DNA of 64,000 nucleotides from assembly GCF_025264665.1 (NCBI RefSeq), contig NZ_CP073697.1, positions 2,604,001-2,668,000 on the forward strand, written 5' to 3'. Below the pieces are notes generated by a model. It was not told the DNA's origin. It saw nothing but the letters and a program-made list of their open reading frames with translations, and made no database searches. A program made the translations under genes and the position numbers. Shown one piece after another: positions 55,699 to 63,960 of this stretch (positions are counted from its first letter, which is position 1; the number at the start of each line of letters is the position of its first letter). The DNA is from Edaphobacter flagellatus (GTDB lineage Bacteria > Acidobacteriota > Terriglobia > Terriglobales > Acidobacteriaceae).

Positions 55699-56340
55699 GT
55701 GCTACATCTACTCATATTCGCGACAGGCTTGTTCCTATCTCCTACGCACAACGCATGTAGGGGTGGGGTCACAACTGCGCATTTTCCGCAACTTGGCATC
55801 GTCTACGGTCAGATTGATGACGAATCCGGAGCGCCGATTCCAAGAGCTGATGTCGTGTTGAAGGCCTCCTCAGGCAAACGGCAATATAAAGTCGCCGACG
55901 AAAACGGATGCTATATGTTCACCGCAGAAGCCGGCGACTATACAGTCCTTGCTCGATATCCGGCCTTCCGAATCGCTTCGGCTAGCTTGCACATCGAACC
56001 CGAACAGGCCCAAGTCAAGGACATACGTTTAGATGTAGCCAGTTGCACAAATTGCGTGGAGGTTCAGGGAGCGGCAACGTTCGCCGCATGCATACGGGAC
56101 GCCGGAGGCTACGTAGCTTCCTCGACTGTCACGCTGACACCACGAAACAAACCGCAGAACAGCACGCCGATCACAGTACACCTCGATGAATGGGGTTGTG
56201 GACGCCTACAGCCCCCAGAGGGCGTTTACCAACTGGATGTCGTGACGCCCGGCTTCCTTTCGTTGCGGAAAGTACTCTACCTAAAATCTGGCCCGGAATC
56301 GCCTAGGGAGACTCTGATCATCCGGCCACTGAAGCATTAG
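55699..56340 (+). CDS. Exported carboxypeptidase-regulatory-like domain protein
   Basis: 213 residues with a likely signal peptide (LLIFATGLFLSPTHNAC). A carboxypeptidase-regulatory-like beta domain is seen (GIVYGQIDDESGAPIPRADV, YKVADENGCYMFTAEAGDYT), followed by a second beta domain with four Cys (VASCTNCVEVQ, CIRDAGG, WGCGRLQPPEG). GTG at 55699 follows aaggaac and is the only good start. Codon use is less GC-rich by eye than neighbours. It might be a surface adhesin or a decayed receptor N-domain; no function is known. Confidence 0.78.
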   Translation: MLHLLIFATGLFLSPTHNACRGGVTTAHFPQLGIVYGQIDDESGAPIPRADVVLKASSGKRQYKVADENGCYMFTAEAGDYTVLARYPAFRIASASLHIEPEQAQVKDIRLDVASCTNCVEVQGAATFAACIRDAGGYVASSTVTLTPRNKPQNSTPITVHLDEWGCGRLQPPEGVYQLDVVTPGFLSLRKVLYLKSGPESPRETLIIRPLKH

Positions 56341-56364
56341 ATCGCACCCATCTGCTCAAATCCC

Positions 56365-56384
56365 TATATGTCGGCTTGTCGGCA
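56365..56384 (-). repeat. 20-base block shared with 32857-32876 (inverted)
   Basis: atatgtcggcttgtcggcag; reverse complement of the block next to the recombinase region with one mismatch. Confidence 0.5.
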
Positions 56385-56528
56385 GTAGCGAACAACCAGG
56401 TGCGGCCGGTGGTTCTGCGAGCTTCTTCTCTTTTCCTGGGTTCTGTCTTTGTTTAGGGGCAACTGTTTGCCGGTTCGAGATTAACTTCGCAATTTATTGA
56501 AAATCTGGTCGAGGTACGGAGTGCGCTC

Positions 56529-57074
56529 ATGAAGCTCTCGGTTTTTTGTGGGGTGAGTGTGGATGGGTTTCTTGCTCGTCCGGACGGTGCGCTGGATTTT
56601 CTGGAGGCGGGTGGGCAGGAGCCGCACGGTTTTGAGGAGTTCTTTGCAAGTGTGGATGTGGTGGTGCTTGGGCGGAAGACGTATGAGATCGTCCAGGGAT
56701 TCGGCAAGTGGTTTTATGGCAGCAAGCAGGTTGTTGTTTTGAGCAGCAGCGGGCCGCTGGATTTCTCTGTCGCCAAGGATGGGGTTATTGAGCAGATGGC
56801 GGGGGAGCCGGCGGAGATTGCGGCGCGGCTCAGGGCGCGCGGCTTCAAGCATGCGTATATCGATGGCGGCATCACGATTCAGCGATTTCTGGCCGCGGGG
56901 TTGATCGACCGGTTGGTGATTACGCGTGTGCCGGTTTTGATTGGAGCGGGGATTCCGCTGTTTGGTGCGGTGCCTCGCGATATTCCTCTTCGCCATGTGG
57001 AGACGCGGAGCTATGAGGGTGGCCTGGTGCAGAGTGAATATGAGATAGATGCTGCGGGGTCTGCGAAGGATTGA
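56529..57074 (+). CDS. DHFR/RibD-C-terminal-like reductase 1
   Basis: 181-residue protein of the dihydrofolate-reductase fold group that includes the RibD reductase domain. Pattern: KLSVFCGVSVDGFLARPDGA, DVVVLGRKTYEIVQGFG, KHAYIDGGITIQRFLAAGLI and VLIGAGIPLFG. These proteins reduce pyrimidine or pteridine substrates with NAD(P)H; the exact substrate is unknown. It has no deaminase domain, so it is not bifunctional RibD. A second paralogue is at 59433. Ribosome site cggag precedes ATG 56529. Confidence 0.9.
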   Translation: MKLSVFCGVSVDGFLARPDGALDFLEAGGQEPHGFEEFFASVDVVVLGRKTYEIVQGFGKWFYGSKQVVVLSSSGPLDFSVAKDGVIEQMAGEPAEIAARLRARGFKHAYIDGGITIQRFLAAGLIDRLVITRVPVLIGAGIPLFGAVPRDIPLRHVETRSYEGGLVQSEYEIDAAGSAKD

Positions 57075-57102
57075 GAACGATTCCACGTGGATTGCGGTGA
57101 CC

Positions 57103-57129
57103 CCCAGGTCTGGAGTCGAGACCTGGGGT
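57103..57129. terminator. Hairpin between convergent genes
   Basis: Perfect 10-bp stem ccccaggtct/agacctgggg with loop ggagtcg; no U-run on either strand, so termination is uncertain. Confidence 0.45.
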
Positions 57130-57157
57130 TGAGTCGGCAGTTGCGGCGCTGCGAACG

Positions 57158-57195
57158 AATGCGGGGGTTCTTCGCTTCGCTCGGAATGACCCTTC
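57158..57195 (+). repeat. tgcgggggtt...gctcggaatgac repeat, copy A (intergenic)
   Basis: aatgcgggggttcttcgc then gcttcgctcggaatgac and ccttcg. Compact 38-base form in the gap between the reductase gene and the secretin-N gene. Confidence 0.8.
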
Positions 57196-57211
57196 GTATA
57201 TTCATCCACCC

Positions 57212-58000
57212 TTAGTTCGTGATGGGTTCGACGGTGGCCTGGATTTCGGTGCGGCGCGTGGTGCCGGCGGTGTCAAGCGAGCCGATGGTAAGGGGTTTGC
57301 CAGGGGTGAGAGTGGAAATGCCCTCGTAGACGGCCTGGCGGAGGACGGGGTCTTGTGCAGTAGCTGAGGCTTCGACGACGCTGGATTGTTCGACCTTGGC
57401 TCTGAGACGGATGTTATTCGGCGATGCGTCATCGAGAGTGGCGTCGAAGCTCATGCCTACGTCGATGTACGCGACTTGCGATTGCGGATTGGTGGAATTT
57501 TTGAGATCAATCCCGGTGACGACAGGTACCTTGTTGCCCTGCTTAAGGGTGGTTCGCTGGCCGGGGAAGAGGACCATGCTGTAGTGCTGGTCGCCGATGC
57601 GTTTGGTTCCGTCGAAGTCGATGAGGGTGTAGGTGAGGCGATAGGTCTGGTGGCGGCGGTCGAGATCGTTGAGGATTTTTTCGACCTTCTCTATCTGGTC
57701 GGCTGTGGTGTCGATGACGATGGCACTTTGAGAGGGAACCAGGGTGATTTTGGCGCGCGGATCGAGAATGTTGCGCAATGCGGTGAGGACTTCATTCTGG
57801 TCGGCCTGGGAGCTGCTCTTGAGAAAGAAGGTGCGCAGGATGGTGGGGCCGCTGGGGAGCTGCGATTTGCAGGGCGCTGATTGAGGGGCGAGCCTGGGGG
57901 GCTCGGTAGGTGCCTGGGCTGCGGCGGTGAGTGGGAGAGCCGAGGTGAGCGCGAAGGCGATGGCGAGTCTGCTCGAGTGCGAGGTGCGTGGGAATGTCAT
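57212..58000 (-). CDS. Exported secretin-N-like protein (no secretin barrel)
   Basis: 262 residues with signal peptide (LAIAFALTSALPLTAAAQA). The segment FFLKSSSQADQNEVLTALRNI...DTTADQIEKVEKILNDLDR is a typical secretin N1/N-domain (NolW-like). The following part (YRLTYTLIDFDGTKR, GQRTTLKQGNKVPVV) resembles the beta region preceding secretin barrels, but the long barrel is missing. It is the third gene of a coupled operon: its start overlaps the stop of the membrane protein gene (ATGA). It could be a periplasmic adaptor to a secretin elsewhere or an independent signal protein. Confidence 0.78.
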   Translation of the reverse strand: MTFPRTSHSSRLAIAFALTSALPLTAAAQAPTEPPRLAPQSAPCKSQLPSGPTILRTFFLKSSSQADQNEVLTALRNILDPRAKITLVPSQSAIVIDTTADQIEKVEKILNDLDRRHQTYRLTYTLIDFDGTKRIGDQHYSMVLFPGQRTTLKQGNKVPVVTGIDLKNSTNPQSQVAYIDVGMSFDATLDDASPNNIRLRAKVEQSSVVEASATAQDPVLRQAVYEGISTLTPGKPLTIGSLDTAGTTRRTEIQATVEPITN

Positions 58001-58686
58001 TCACTTTCTCCAATGGTTGGGGGTGGCGGGGGCGGGGCAAAGAATGCGGTGAAATCGGCGGCTTCCTGCTGCTCGCGGGCGGCTTTGCGCTCGGCGGTAA
58101 TCTCGACGAGGTCGTTCGGATTGCCGTGGCGGGCGAAGCGGATCAGGAGCTTTTCCTGCTCGGTGAGCGGGAGAGGGGGCGCGGGGTGGCTGATGAGAGC
58201 GGTGGCTTCAGGCTGCGAGTCTGCGATGCGATTTGTCTGCGTGAGACGCGGTGGTGGTGCTGTGTGCGGTTGCAGCATAGGCGTGTGGGTGGTGATGGTT
58301 GCTGCTGCGATGCGGGGTTGCGATGTGTCGTTCGTAAGCGGGGTTGGAGGCGCTTGCACCGTGGGTGTTGTTGTGGGTTGGTGGCGGCGAGTCGCAATGA
58401 TGGGGATCACGAGGGCGAGGGCGACGGCGCAGGTGAGCGGTATCCAGCGCCAGCGAGGTGTGGCTGAGCTGGCAGTGTGAAATGCGGGGGTTCTTCTTCG
58501 CCCAGCGAACCAGTTCGCCGGGGACGCGGTTCCTCGGCGAGCGTCCGACTCGCTCGGAACGACGCCTTCGGTTGCAGCATCGAGAGTGTTGAGGATGCGC
58601 CGCTCCAGGCCGTAGGGAGGCGCGGCCTGGGTGAGGGCGTGGAGGACACGGTCGATCGTGTGATCTGGATTGCGATCCTGAGTCAT
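57997..58686 (-). CDS. Single-pass membrane protein, putative anti-sigma factor, with in-frame repeat insertion
   Basis: 229 residues. N-terminal cytoplasmic part of about 80 residues (IDRVLHALTQAAPPYGLERR), one membrane helix (WIPLTCAVALALVIPIIATR), a Pro/Thr-rich periplasmic linker and a C-terminal helical part (LIRFARHGNPNDLVEITAER) ending in a run of Pro. It lies between an ECF sigma gene and a secretin-N gene with 4-base overlaps on both sides, which makes an anti-sigma role likely; no zinc anti-sigma His-Cys motif is seen. Residues about 40-69 (VVPSESDARRGTASPANWF part) are encoded by copy B of the dispersed repeat, which has inserted without breaking the frame. Confidence 0.8.
   Translation of the reverse strand: MTQDRNPDHTIDRVLHALTQAAPPYGLERRILNTLDAATEGVVPSESDARRGTASPANWFAGRRRTPAFHTASSATPRWRWIPLTCAVALALVIPIIATRRHQPTTTPTVQAPPTPLTNDTSQPRIAAATITTHTPMLQPHTAPPPRLTQTNRIADSQPEATALISHPAPPLPLTEQEKLLIRFARHGNPNDLVEITAERKAAREQQEAADFTAFFAPPPPPPTIGESE
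58481..58570 (+). repeat. tgcgggggtt repeat, copy B (inside the membrane-protein gene)
   Basis: aatgcgggggttcttcttcg, then a nested block (cgcccagcgaaccagttcgc, ggttcctcgg) and the end gactcgctcggaacgacgcc. Length 90, a multiple of three, inside an open frame. Confidence 0.75.
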
Positions 58687-59237
58687 CGGTAGCCTGCTTT
58701 CTCGAGTCGGGCGCGCAGGCGGGTGCGTGCGCGGAAGAGGAGTCCGCGGACAGCGGCTGGGGAACGGCCGGTGATGGCGGCGATCTCTGCTGTGTCGAGC
58801 TCGTCGATGGAGGAGAGGAGGAGGGTCTGGCGTTCGAGTTTTGGGAGGCGTTCGATCTCGTCGAGTGCGGCGAGCATGTGGCGGCGCTCGTCGAGGGAGC
58901 GGTCGGCGGGAAGACCGGGGGCGATGAGGGAGTCGATGAATACGGAGTCGGTGGGGCGTGACTTGCGGCGGCGCAGGCGGTCGAGGGCGAGATTCCAGGT
59001 GATGCGGACGAGCCAGACGCGGGTGTCGCGGATGGCGGGCAGAGCGGAGGGGCGCTGGAGGACGCGGAGGAAGGTGTCCTGGACGACGTCTTCGGCTTCG
59101 GCGGGGGAGCGGAGGAGGGAGTGGGCGACGCGGAAGAGGAGGGCAGAGTGGGTCTCGACGAGAGCGGTGAGGTCAGCTTCCGACTCGGCGCTCTTGATGG
59201 ACGACAGCAATGCCAGGCTTTCCTCGAACGATGCCAT
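58683..59237 (-). CDS. ECF-type RNA polymerase sigma factor
   Basis: 184-residue sigma-70-family protein with regions 2 and 4 only. Region 2: FRVAHSLLRSPAEAEDVVQD and TFLRVLQRPSALPAIRDTRV; region 4: LDTAEIAAITGRSPAAVRGL followed by LFRARTRLRARLEKAG. Region 3 and 1.1 are missing, typical of ECF sigma factors. The start is the ATG at 59237 (MASFEESLALL); the open frame continues upstream to 59873 but that is the opposite strand of a reductase gene. The stop overlaps the start of the membrane protein gene. It probably controls its own operon; target promoters are unknown. Confidence 0.92.
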   Translation of the reverse strand: MASFEESLALLSSIKSAESEADLTALVETHSALLFRVAHSLLRSPAEAEDVVQDTFLRVLQRPSALPAIRDTRVWLVRITWNLALDRLRRRKSRPTDSVFIDSLIAPGLPADRSLDERRHMLAALDEIERLPKLERQTLLLSSIDELDTAEIAAITGRSPAAVRGLLFRARTRLRARLEKAGYR

Positions 59238-59432
59238 AGAGAGTGTTCTACAGCACAGACGCGTGGGGTCGCGTTGCGTTCGGAGATTTTGTGATTTGGG
59301 GTAGATGGTTGCTGGCTCTGTGGTTGTCTGGGGGGAATAGGGGCTCGACTGCGTCGCTTGGAGTGCTGTGCTCGGCATGACAGTTTGGCTGCCAAAGTTG
59401 TTCGTCGATCGCAACGGCGGTAGTCTTGCGGC

Positions 59433-59981
<549 letters not shown>

Positions 59982-60033
59982 CGATGAGCTTGTTCGTTGC
60001 GTCGAATGCATCCGCCAGGTTGTCTCTGCGGGG

Positions 60034-61254
60034 CTAGTTGGGTCTCGCGGCTCCAGGATTCGATGCAGGAGCAGCTGTGCGGACTTTTACAGACATGGTA
60101 TGTCTGGGGACGCCGTTGACGCTCGGTGAAGCCTTCAGGAAGGTTCCGGCCTGAGTATCGTGCTTCAGGTAGAAGTCGAGGAAGGCCTGCGTGTATTGCA
60201 TGACCCAGGAGAAGGCGACTACGCCGTCGGCATAGTCGTAGTCTGCGACCTGCAGGTTGGTGAGTTCCTTCTCCCAAAGCTCTTCGTTGCGATAGGCGTT
60301 GGAGTAGAACTCGGGATGGAAGAGGCCCAGCATGTGCACGGTGATCAGGTCGCCGTGAAGCCACTGATTGAGAACGTTTGGCCCTTCGGCGTGAAAGCGG
60401 CTGTTGAGCTTGTCCTGATCTTCGAGGGATTGATCGCCTTCCTCGAAGTAGATCAGGGGAATTGTCATCTGGTCCGGGTGGACGGTTCCGGAGGCTTGAA
60501 CCAGGCCGGGGAAATAGCGCTCGCTGCCGTCGAGTGAGACGAGTGCCTTGATGCGCGGATCGCGGGAAGCGGCGAAGAGATTGGCGAGTCCTCCCCAGCT
60601 GAAGCCTATGGCGGCTACCTTCGTCCTATCGGTGTCCGGAAGCGTGGCTGCGTAGTTGATCAGGAAGATGATGTCTTTAGCCTGAGCATCGACGCCTTGA
60701 AGATCGTGAGTGGATTCACGTGAGTTCGCTCCCATGGCCGGACTTGAGATCACAACATAACCGTGGCTTGCGAGGTATTCGCACAGGTCGGCATTCTGCC
60801 ATGTCCCAGAGCTGAAGCTAGGAGAGTAGATGACGACGGGAAAGTGGCCATCTTCAAAATGCGCGTCACGGACGGCTGACATGACTTGTCCTGAGGCCTT
60901 TTGAAACCATTCCTGCAGGCGTTCCGTGTCTTTTGTTCGTGTGGGTTTGCCGAAGGTGGTTTCGGTTTCGATCATTGCGAGATAGTCCCGCATGGTCATC
61001 GTGGGTTGATCGCTTTTCTGCGCGGGATACCAGATAACCGTCTGCACAGGGCGAGGGTGTTCTGCCTGAGCTTGATCTGTGCCGAAGTTGCGTGTGCGGT
61101 CGTACTGCTCGACGAGCTTCACGCCGACGGCGTGTGGGCCGGGCTTTACCTGGAACTTTACAGCGGCGTAGTTTTGGGCGAGAACGGGTGAGATCGCTCC
61201 CAGAAGAATGCAATAAAGAGCTGCCAGGCGGCATAACGGCATGAGGTGCCTCAT
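60034..61254 (-). CDS. Exported dienelactone-hydrolase/PAF-acetylhydrolase-like alpha/beta hydrolase
   Basis: About 406 residues with signal peptide (LAALYCILLGAISPVLAQ). Core motifs: FPVVIYSPSFSSGTWQN, YVVISSPAMGANSR, and the nucleophile elbow AAIGFSWGGLANLF (GFSWG). It resembles platelet-activating-factor acetylhydrolase and poly-ester hydrolases more than classical lipases. The catalytic His is probably in LGLFHPEFY. Initiation is uncertain between 61254 and in-frame sites up to 61323, where repeat copy C lies; 61254 is preferred because it starts the signal peptide. Substrate unknown. Confidence 0.83.
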   Translation of the reverse strand: MRHLMPLCRLAALYCILLGAISPVLAQNYAAVKFQVKPGPHAVGVKLVEQYDRTRNFGTDQAQAEHPRPVQTVIWYPAQKSDQPTMTMRDYLAMIETETTFGKPTRTKDTERLQEWFQKASGQVMSAVRDAHFEDGHFPVVIYSPSFSSGTWQNADLCEYLASHGYVVISSPAMGANSRESTHDLQGVDAQAKDIIFLINYAATLPDTDRTKVAAIGFSWGGLANLFAASRDPRIKALVSLDGSERYFPGLVQASGTVHPDQMTIPLIYFEEGDQSLEDQDKLNSRFHAEGPNVLNQWLHGDLITVHMLGLFHPEFYSNAYRNEELWEKELTNLQVADYDYADGVVAFSWVMQYTQAFLDFYLKHDTQAGTFLKASPSVNGVPRHTMSVKVRTAAPASNPGAARPN

Positions 61255-61337
61255 GTTTGGAATTACAGTCTTTGTACCTTTACGTCGTAGGGGAAGCATC
61301 CGTTCCATTCGCCGGATCCCCATGGCGGTGCGGGCGA

Positions 61338-61376
61338 AATGCGGGGGTTCCTCGCTTGGCTCGGAATGACACCTTC
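61338..61376 (+). repeat. tgcgggggtt repeat, copy C (intergenic)
   Basis: aatgcgggggttcctcgctt followed by ggctcggaatgacaccttc; compact form, between two minus-strand genes. Confidence 0.8.
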
Positions 61377-61403
61377 AAAACGCAGACAACCTGCAACTGA
61401 CAA

Positions 61404-62669
61404 CTAATCCACGGTGGCGATCATGGCTGCGAGCAGCGCGGTGCGTGGAGCGAGGTGCTGGATTTCGATGTGCTCGTGGGCGGCGTGGGCTCCGGTGCCT
61501 ACGGCTCCCATGCCGTCGAGGGTGGGGATGCCGAGGGCGGCGGTGAAGTTGCCGTCGGAACCTCCGCCGGTTCCGGCCTCTTCGAGGGGGAAGCCGAGCT
61601 CGGCGGCTAGTTTTTTGGCCTGCTTGAAGAGGGCGACGGTGCCGGGCTTGCGCTCCATGGGCGGGCGGTTGATGCCTCCGGTGACGGTGAGCTTGCAGGC
61701 TTTGTCGAAGGGCTTGAGGGACGAGAAGAAGCGGTCGACTTTTTGTGCGTCGGAGGCGCGAGCGATACGGACGTCGATTTCGACGTAGGCTTCGGCGGCG
61801 ATGACGTTGGAGCGGGTGCCTCCGGCGATGACGCCGGGGTTGACGGTGAGTCCGCGGCGGAGGTCGGTGAAGGCGGCGATCTTTTCGATCTGGCGGGCGA
61901 GCTCGAGGACGGCGGAGTGGCCGCGCTGGAAATCGACGCCGGAGTGTGCGCCGATGCCGGTGACGTGGACGCGATAGTTGCCGATGCCTTTGCGCGAGGT
62001 CTTGAGGGCGGCGGTTTTGCTATCGAGAATTTGGGCGGGTTCGAGGACGAAGACGGCGGAGGATTCGCGCGCGAGTTTTTCGGTGATGGGACGCGAGATG
62101 GGCGAGCCGACCTCTTCTTCGGAGTTGATGAGCAGGGTGACGGGGCGGCGGAGGAGGGAGAGTTTCTGGAGGACGGAGATGGCGGTGAGGGCCATGACGA
62201 CTCCGGCCTTCATGTCGAGTGTGCCGGGGCCGTAGATTTTGCCGGCGTCTTCGCGCCAGGGCATGGAGCGGAGGGTGCCGTGGGGCCAGACGGTGTCAAG
62301 GTGCGAGAGCAGAAGGATGGGTTTCTGTCTGGATCGCTGCGGGCCGAAGCGGAGTTCGTAGACGTCGCCGAAGGGAGCGTCTGTGGTGGCATGGGCAGAA
62401 TGCGGGGGTTCCTCGGCTTTGCTGCGCTTCGCTCGGAATGACACTTCTTCGTTGCCTTTTTGGCTCGCTCGGAATGACACTCTCCCTTTCTGCCGGTGGC
62501 GTTTGACGCGGGCTCCGAGGGCTTCGGCCCAGGTTGCGGTGAGCTGTTGGGCGGCGTTGACGGCGGCGGGGTCTTCGCTGGGGCTTTCGACGAGGACGAG
62601 CTCGCGGAGGTGTTCGAGGAGCCAGGGGGTTTCCTGCTGGGTACGGGCGAGGAGTTGGGCGAAGTCCAT
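61404..62669 (-). CDS. M20-family metallopeptidase with in-frame repeat insertion
   Basis: 421-residue zinc peptidase or deacylase of the M20/carboxypeptidase-G2 type. Metal and catalytic motifs: LLLSHLDTVWPHG (His, Asp), GPGTLDMKAGVV (bridging Asp), INSEEEVGS (catalytic Glu-Glu), and HAAHEHIEI near the end; the dimerisation domain contains TGIGAHSGVD. Residues about 62-91 (GRVSFRASQKGNEEVSFRA and KRSKAEEPPHS) are encoded by repeat copy D and interrupt the normal link between the first helix and the catalytic domain. The start ATG at 62669 precedes MDFAQLLARTQQ. It probably still folds because the frame and all active-site residues are kept. Confidence 0.88.
   Translation of the reverse strand: MDFAQLLARTQQETPWLLEHLRELVLVESPSEDPAAVNAAQQLTATWAEALGARVKRHRQKGRVSFRASQKGNEEVSFRAKRSKAEEPPHSAHATTDAPFGDVYELRFGPQRSRQKPILLLSHLDTVWPHGTLRSMPWREDAGKIYGPGTLDMKAGVVMALTAISVLQKLSLLRRPVTLLINSEEEVGSPISRPITEKLARESSAVFVLEPAQILDSKTAALKTSRKGIGNYRVHVTGIGAHSGVDFQRGHSAVLELARQIEKIAAFTDLRRGLTVNPGVIAGGTRSNVIAAEAYVEIDVRIARASDAQKVDRFFSSLKPFDKACKLTVTGGINRPPMERKPGTVALFKQAKKLAAELGFPLEEAGTGGGSDGNFTAALGIPTLDGMGAVGTGAHAAHEHIEIQHLAPRTALLAAMIATVD
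62399..62486 (+). repeat. tgcgggggtt repeat, copy D (inside M20 peptidase gene)
   Basis: aatgcgggggttcctcggc then cttcgctcggaatgacac, and a second, partial tail (ggctcgctcggaatgacac) 36 bases later. All inside an open frame. Confidence 0.8.
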
Positions 62670-62865
62670 GCTAAGTCTCACTAGATGCCTGATTTGTCGT
62701 GGTTTACAGGACGAATGAAAGACGAAAGTGTGTCTAAATTGCAACACAAAAAAGAGTTGACCCGTCTGTAACCTAGTAGCTGGAATTTTAGAGCAGTTCC
62801 GCTATGGTGTTGTGAGCTTTTGGAGTTGCTTTGACGGAGACCCTTGGTTCGGAGAGTTTAGCTTC

Positions 62866-63786
62866 GTGAGATCGCAGGTGCACCTGGAATGCACAATCCG
62901 GTCGGCGATTGAGTTCAGTGGAGTAGGGCTGCACTCGGGGGCTCCGGTGTCGATGCGGTTGGTTCCGGCTCCGGCTGGTTCGGGCATCGTCTTTCGCAGG
63001 ACCGATCTGGACAACTTCGAGATTACGGCGACGGGGCGGAACGTGGCGAAGGTGAGTTACGCGACGAGCCTGATGCGCGGGTCGGTGCTGATCTCGACGA
63101 CGGAGCATCTGTTGAGCGCGCTGATTGGCTATGGGGTCGATAACGTCATCGTCGAAATCAACAACCTTGAAGTGCCAATTCTGGATGGCAGTGCGCTGCC
63201 GTATATTCGCGCGTTTGAAGAAACAGGGCTGAAGCAGCAGCGGCGTCGGCGTGAGTACATGCGCATCCTCAAAGATGTTGAGGTGCGCGACGGTGCGAAG
63301 TTTATCGGCGTGTATCCGGGCAAGGGCTACCAGATCGACTACATGATTGATTTTCCGGAGCCGATTGGCGTGGAGGGATTTCGCGGCGACCTGGCGACGG
63401 GCGATTATGCGCGGCTGATTGCTCCGGCGCGTACGTTTGGGTTTAAGGAAGACGAGGCGATGTTGCGGAACATGGGATTGATCCGCGGCGTTTCGGACGA
63501 CAGCGCAATTATTCTTTCGCGCAAGGGCGTGGAGAATGGTCCGCTGCGCTTTGACGATGAATTTGTGCGGCACAAGGTGCTGGACCTGATCGGCGATCTT
63601 GCCCTGGCGGGACGCAGGATCGAAGGCCGCGTGGTGGCGGAGCGCGCGGGACATGCGATGCATACGGCCCTGGTGCAGCGATTGCTGAAGGATCGCAGCG
63701 CGTGGGAGCTGGCGCATGTGCATGATGAAGTGCATGAGCCGGAGACGGCGCGGGCTTCGGTGAGTATGCAGCCCGTTACGGTTTAG
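62866..63786 (+). CDS. lpxC: UDP-3-O-acyl-N-acetylglucosamine deacetylase
   Basis: 306-residue zinc deacetylase, the committed step of lipid A synthesis, cytoplasmic. Conserved parts: TIRSAIEFSGVGLHSGAPVS, zinc-ligand region STTEHLLSAL, LDGSALPYI, HKVLDLIGDLALAG (His and Asp) and RAGHAMHTALV (His). A GTG at 62866 after cggagag gives the standard N-terminus; GTG at 62812 is the longer alternative. It is alone here, not in a lpxC-fabZ-lpxA operon. Length is normal. Confidence 0.95.
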   Translation: MRSQVHLECTIRSAIEFSGVGLHSGAPVSMRLVPAPAGSGIVFRRTDLDNFEITATGRNVAKVSYATSLMRGSVLISTTEHLLSALIGYGVDNVIVEINNLEVPILDGSALPYIRAFEETGLKQQRRRREYMRILKDVEVRDGAKFIGVYPGKGYQIDYMIDFPEPIGVEGFRGDLATGDYARLIAPARTFGFKEDEAMLRNMGLIRGVSDDSAIILSRKGVENGPLRFDDEFVRHKVLDLIGDLALAGRRIEGRVVAERAGHAMHTALVQRLLKDRSAWELAHVHDEVHEPETARASVSMQPVTV

Positions 63787-63880
63787 GGTTTCCTGAGACA
63801 TTCTGCGAAGCGCACATCCGGCAAATGAAGGTGCCAGATATGGGGCACCTGATCCTGATGATGCTGTGGCTGGGATGAGA

Positions 63881-63960
63881 AATGCGGGGGTTGCTTTCAC
63901 CCCAACGAGCAAGCTCGCTGGGGACCCCGGTCCTCGGCTCCGCTCGGAATGACACCTTCT
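63881..63960 (+). repeat. tgcgggggtt repeat, copy E (intergenic)
   Basis: aatgcgggggttgctttcac, an inner palindrome (ccccaacgagcaagctcgct and gggg), then ggtcctcggctccgctcgg and aatgacacc. Longest form; the inner palindrome also occurs at 40701-40753. Confidence 0.8.
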
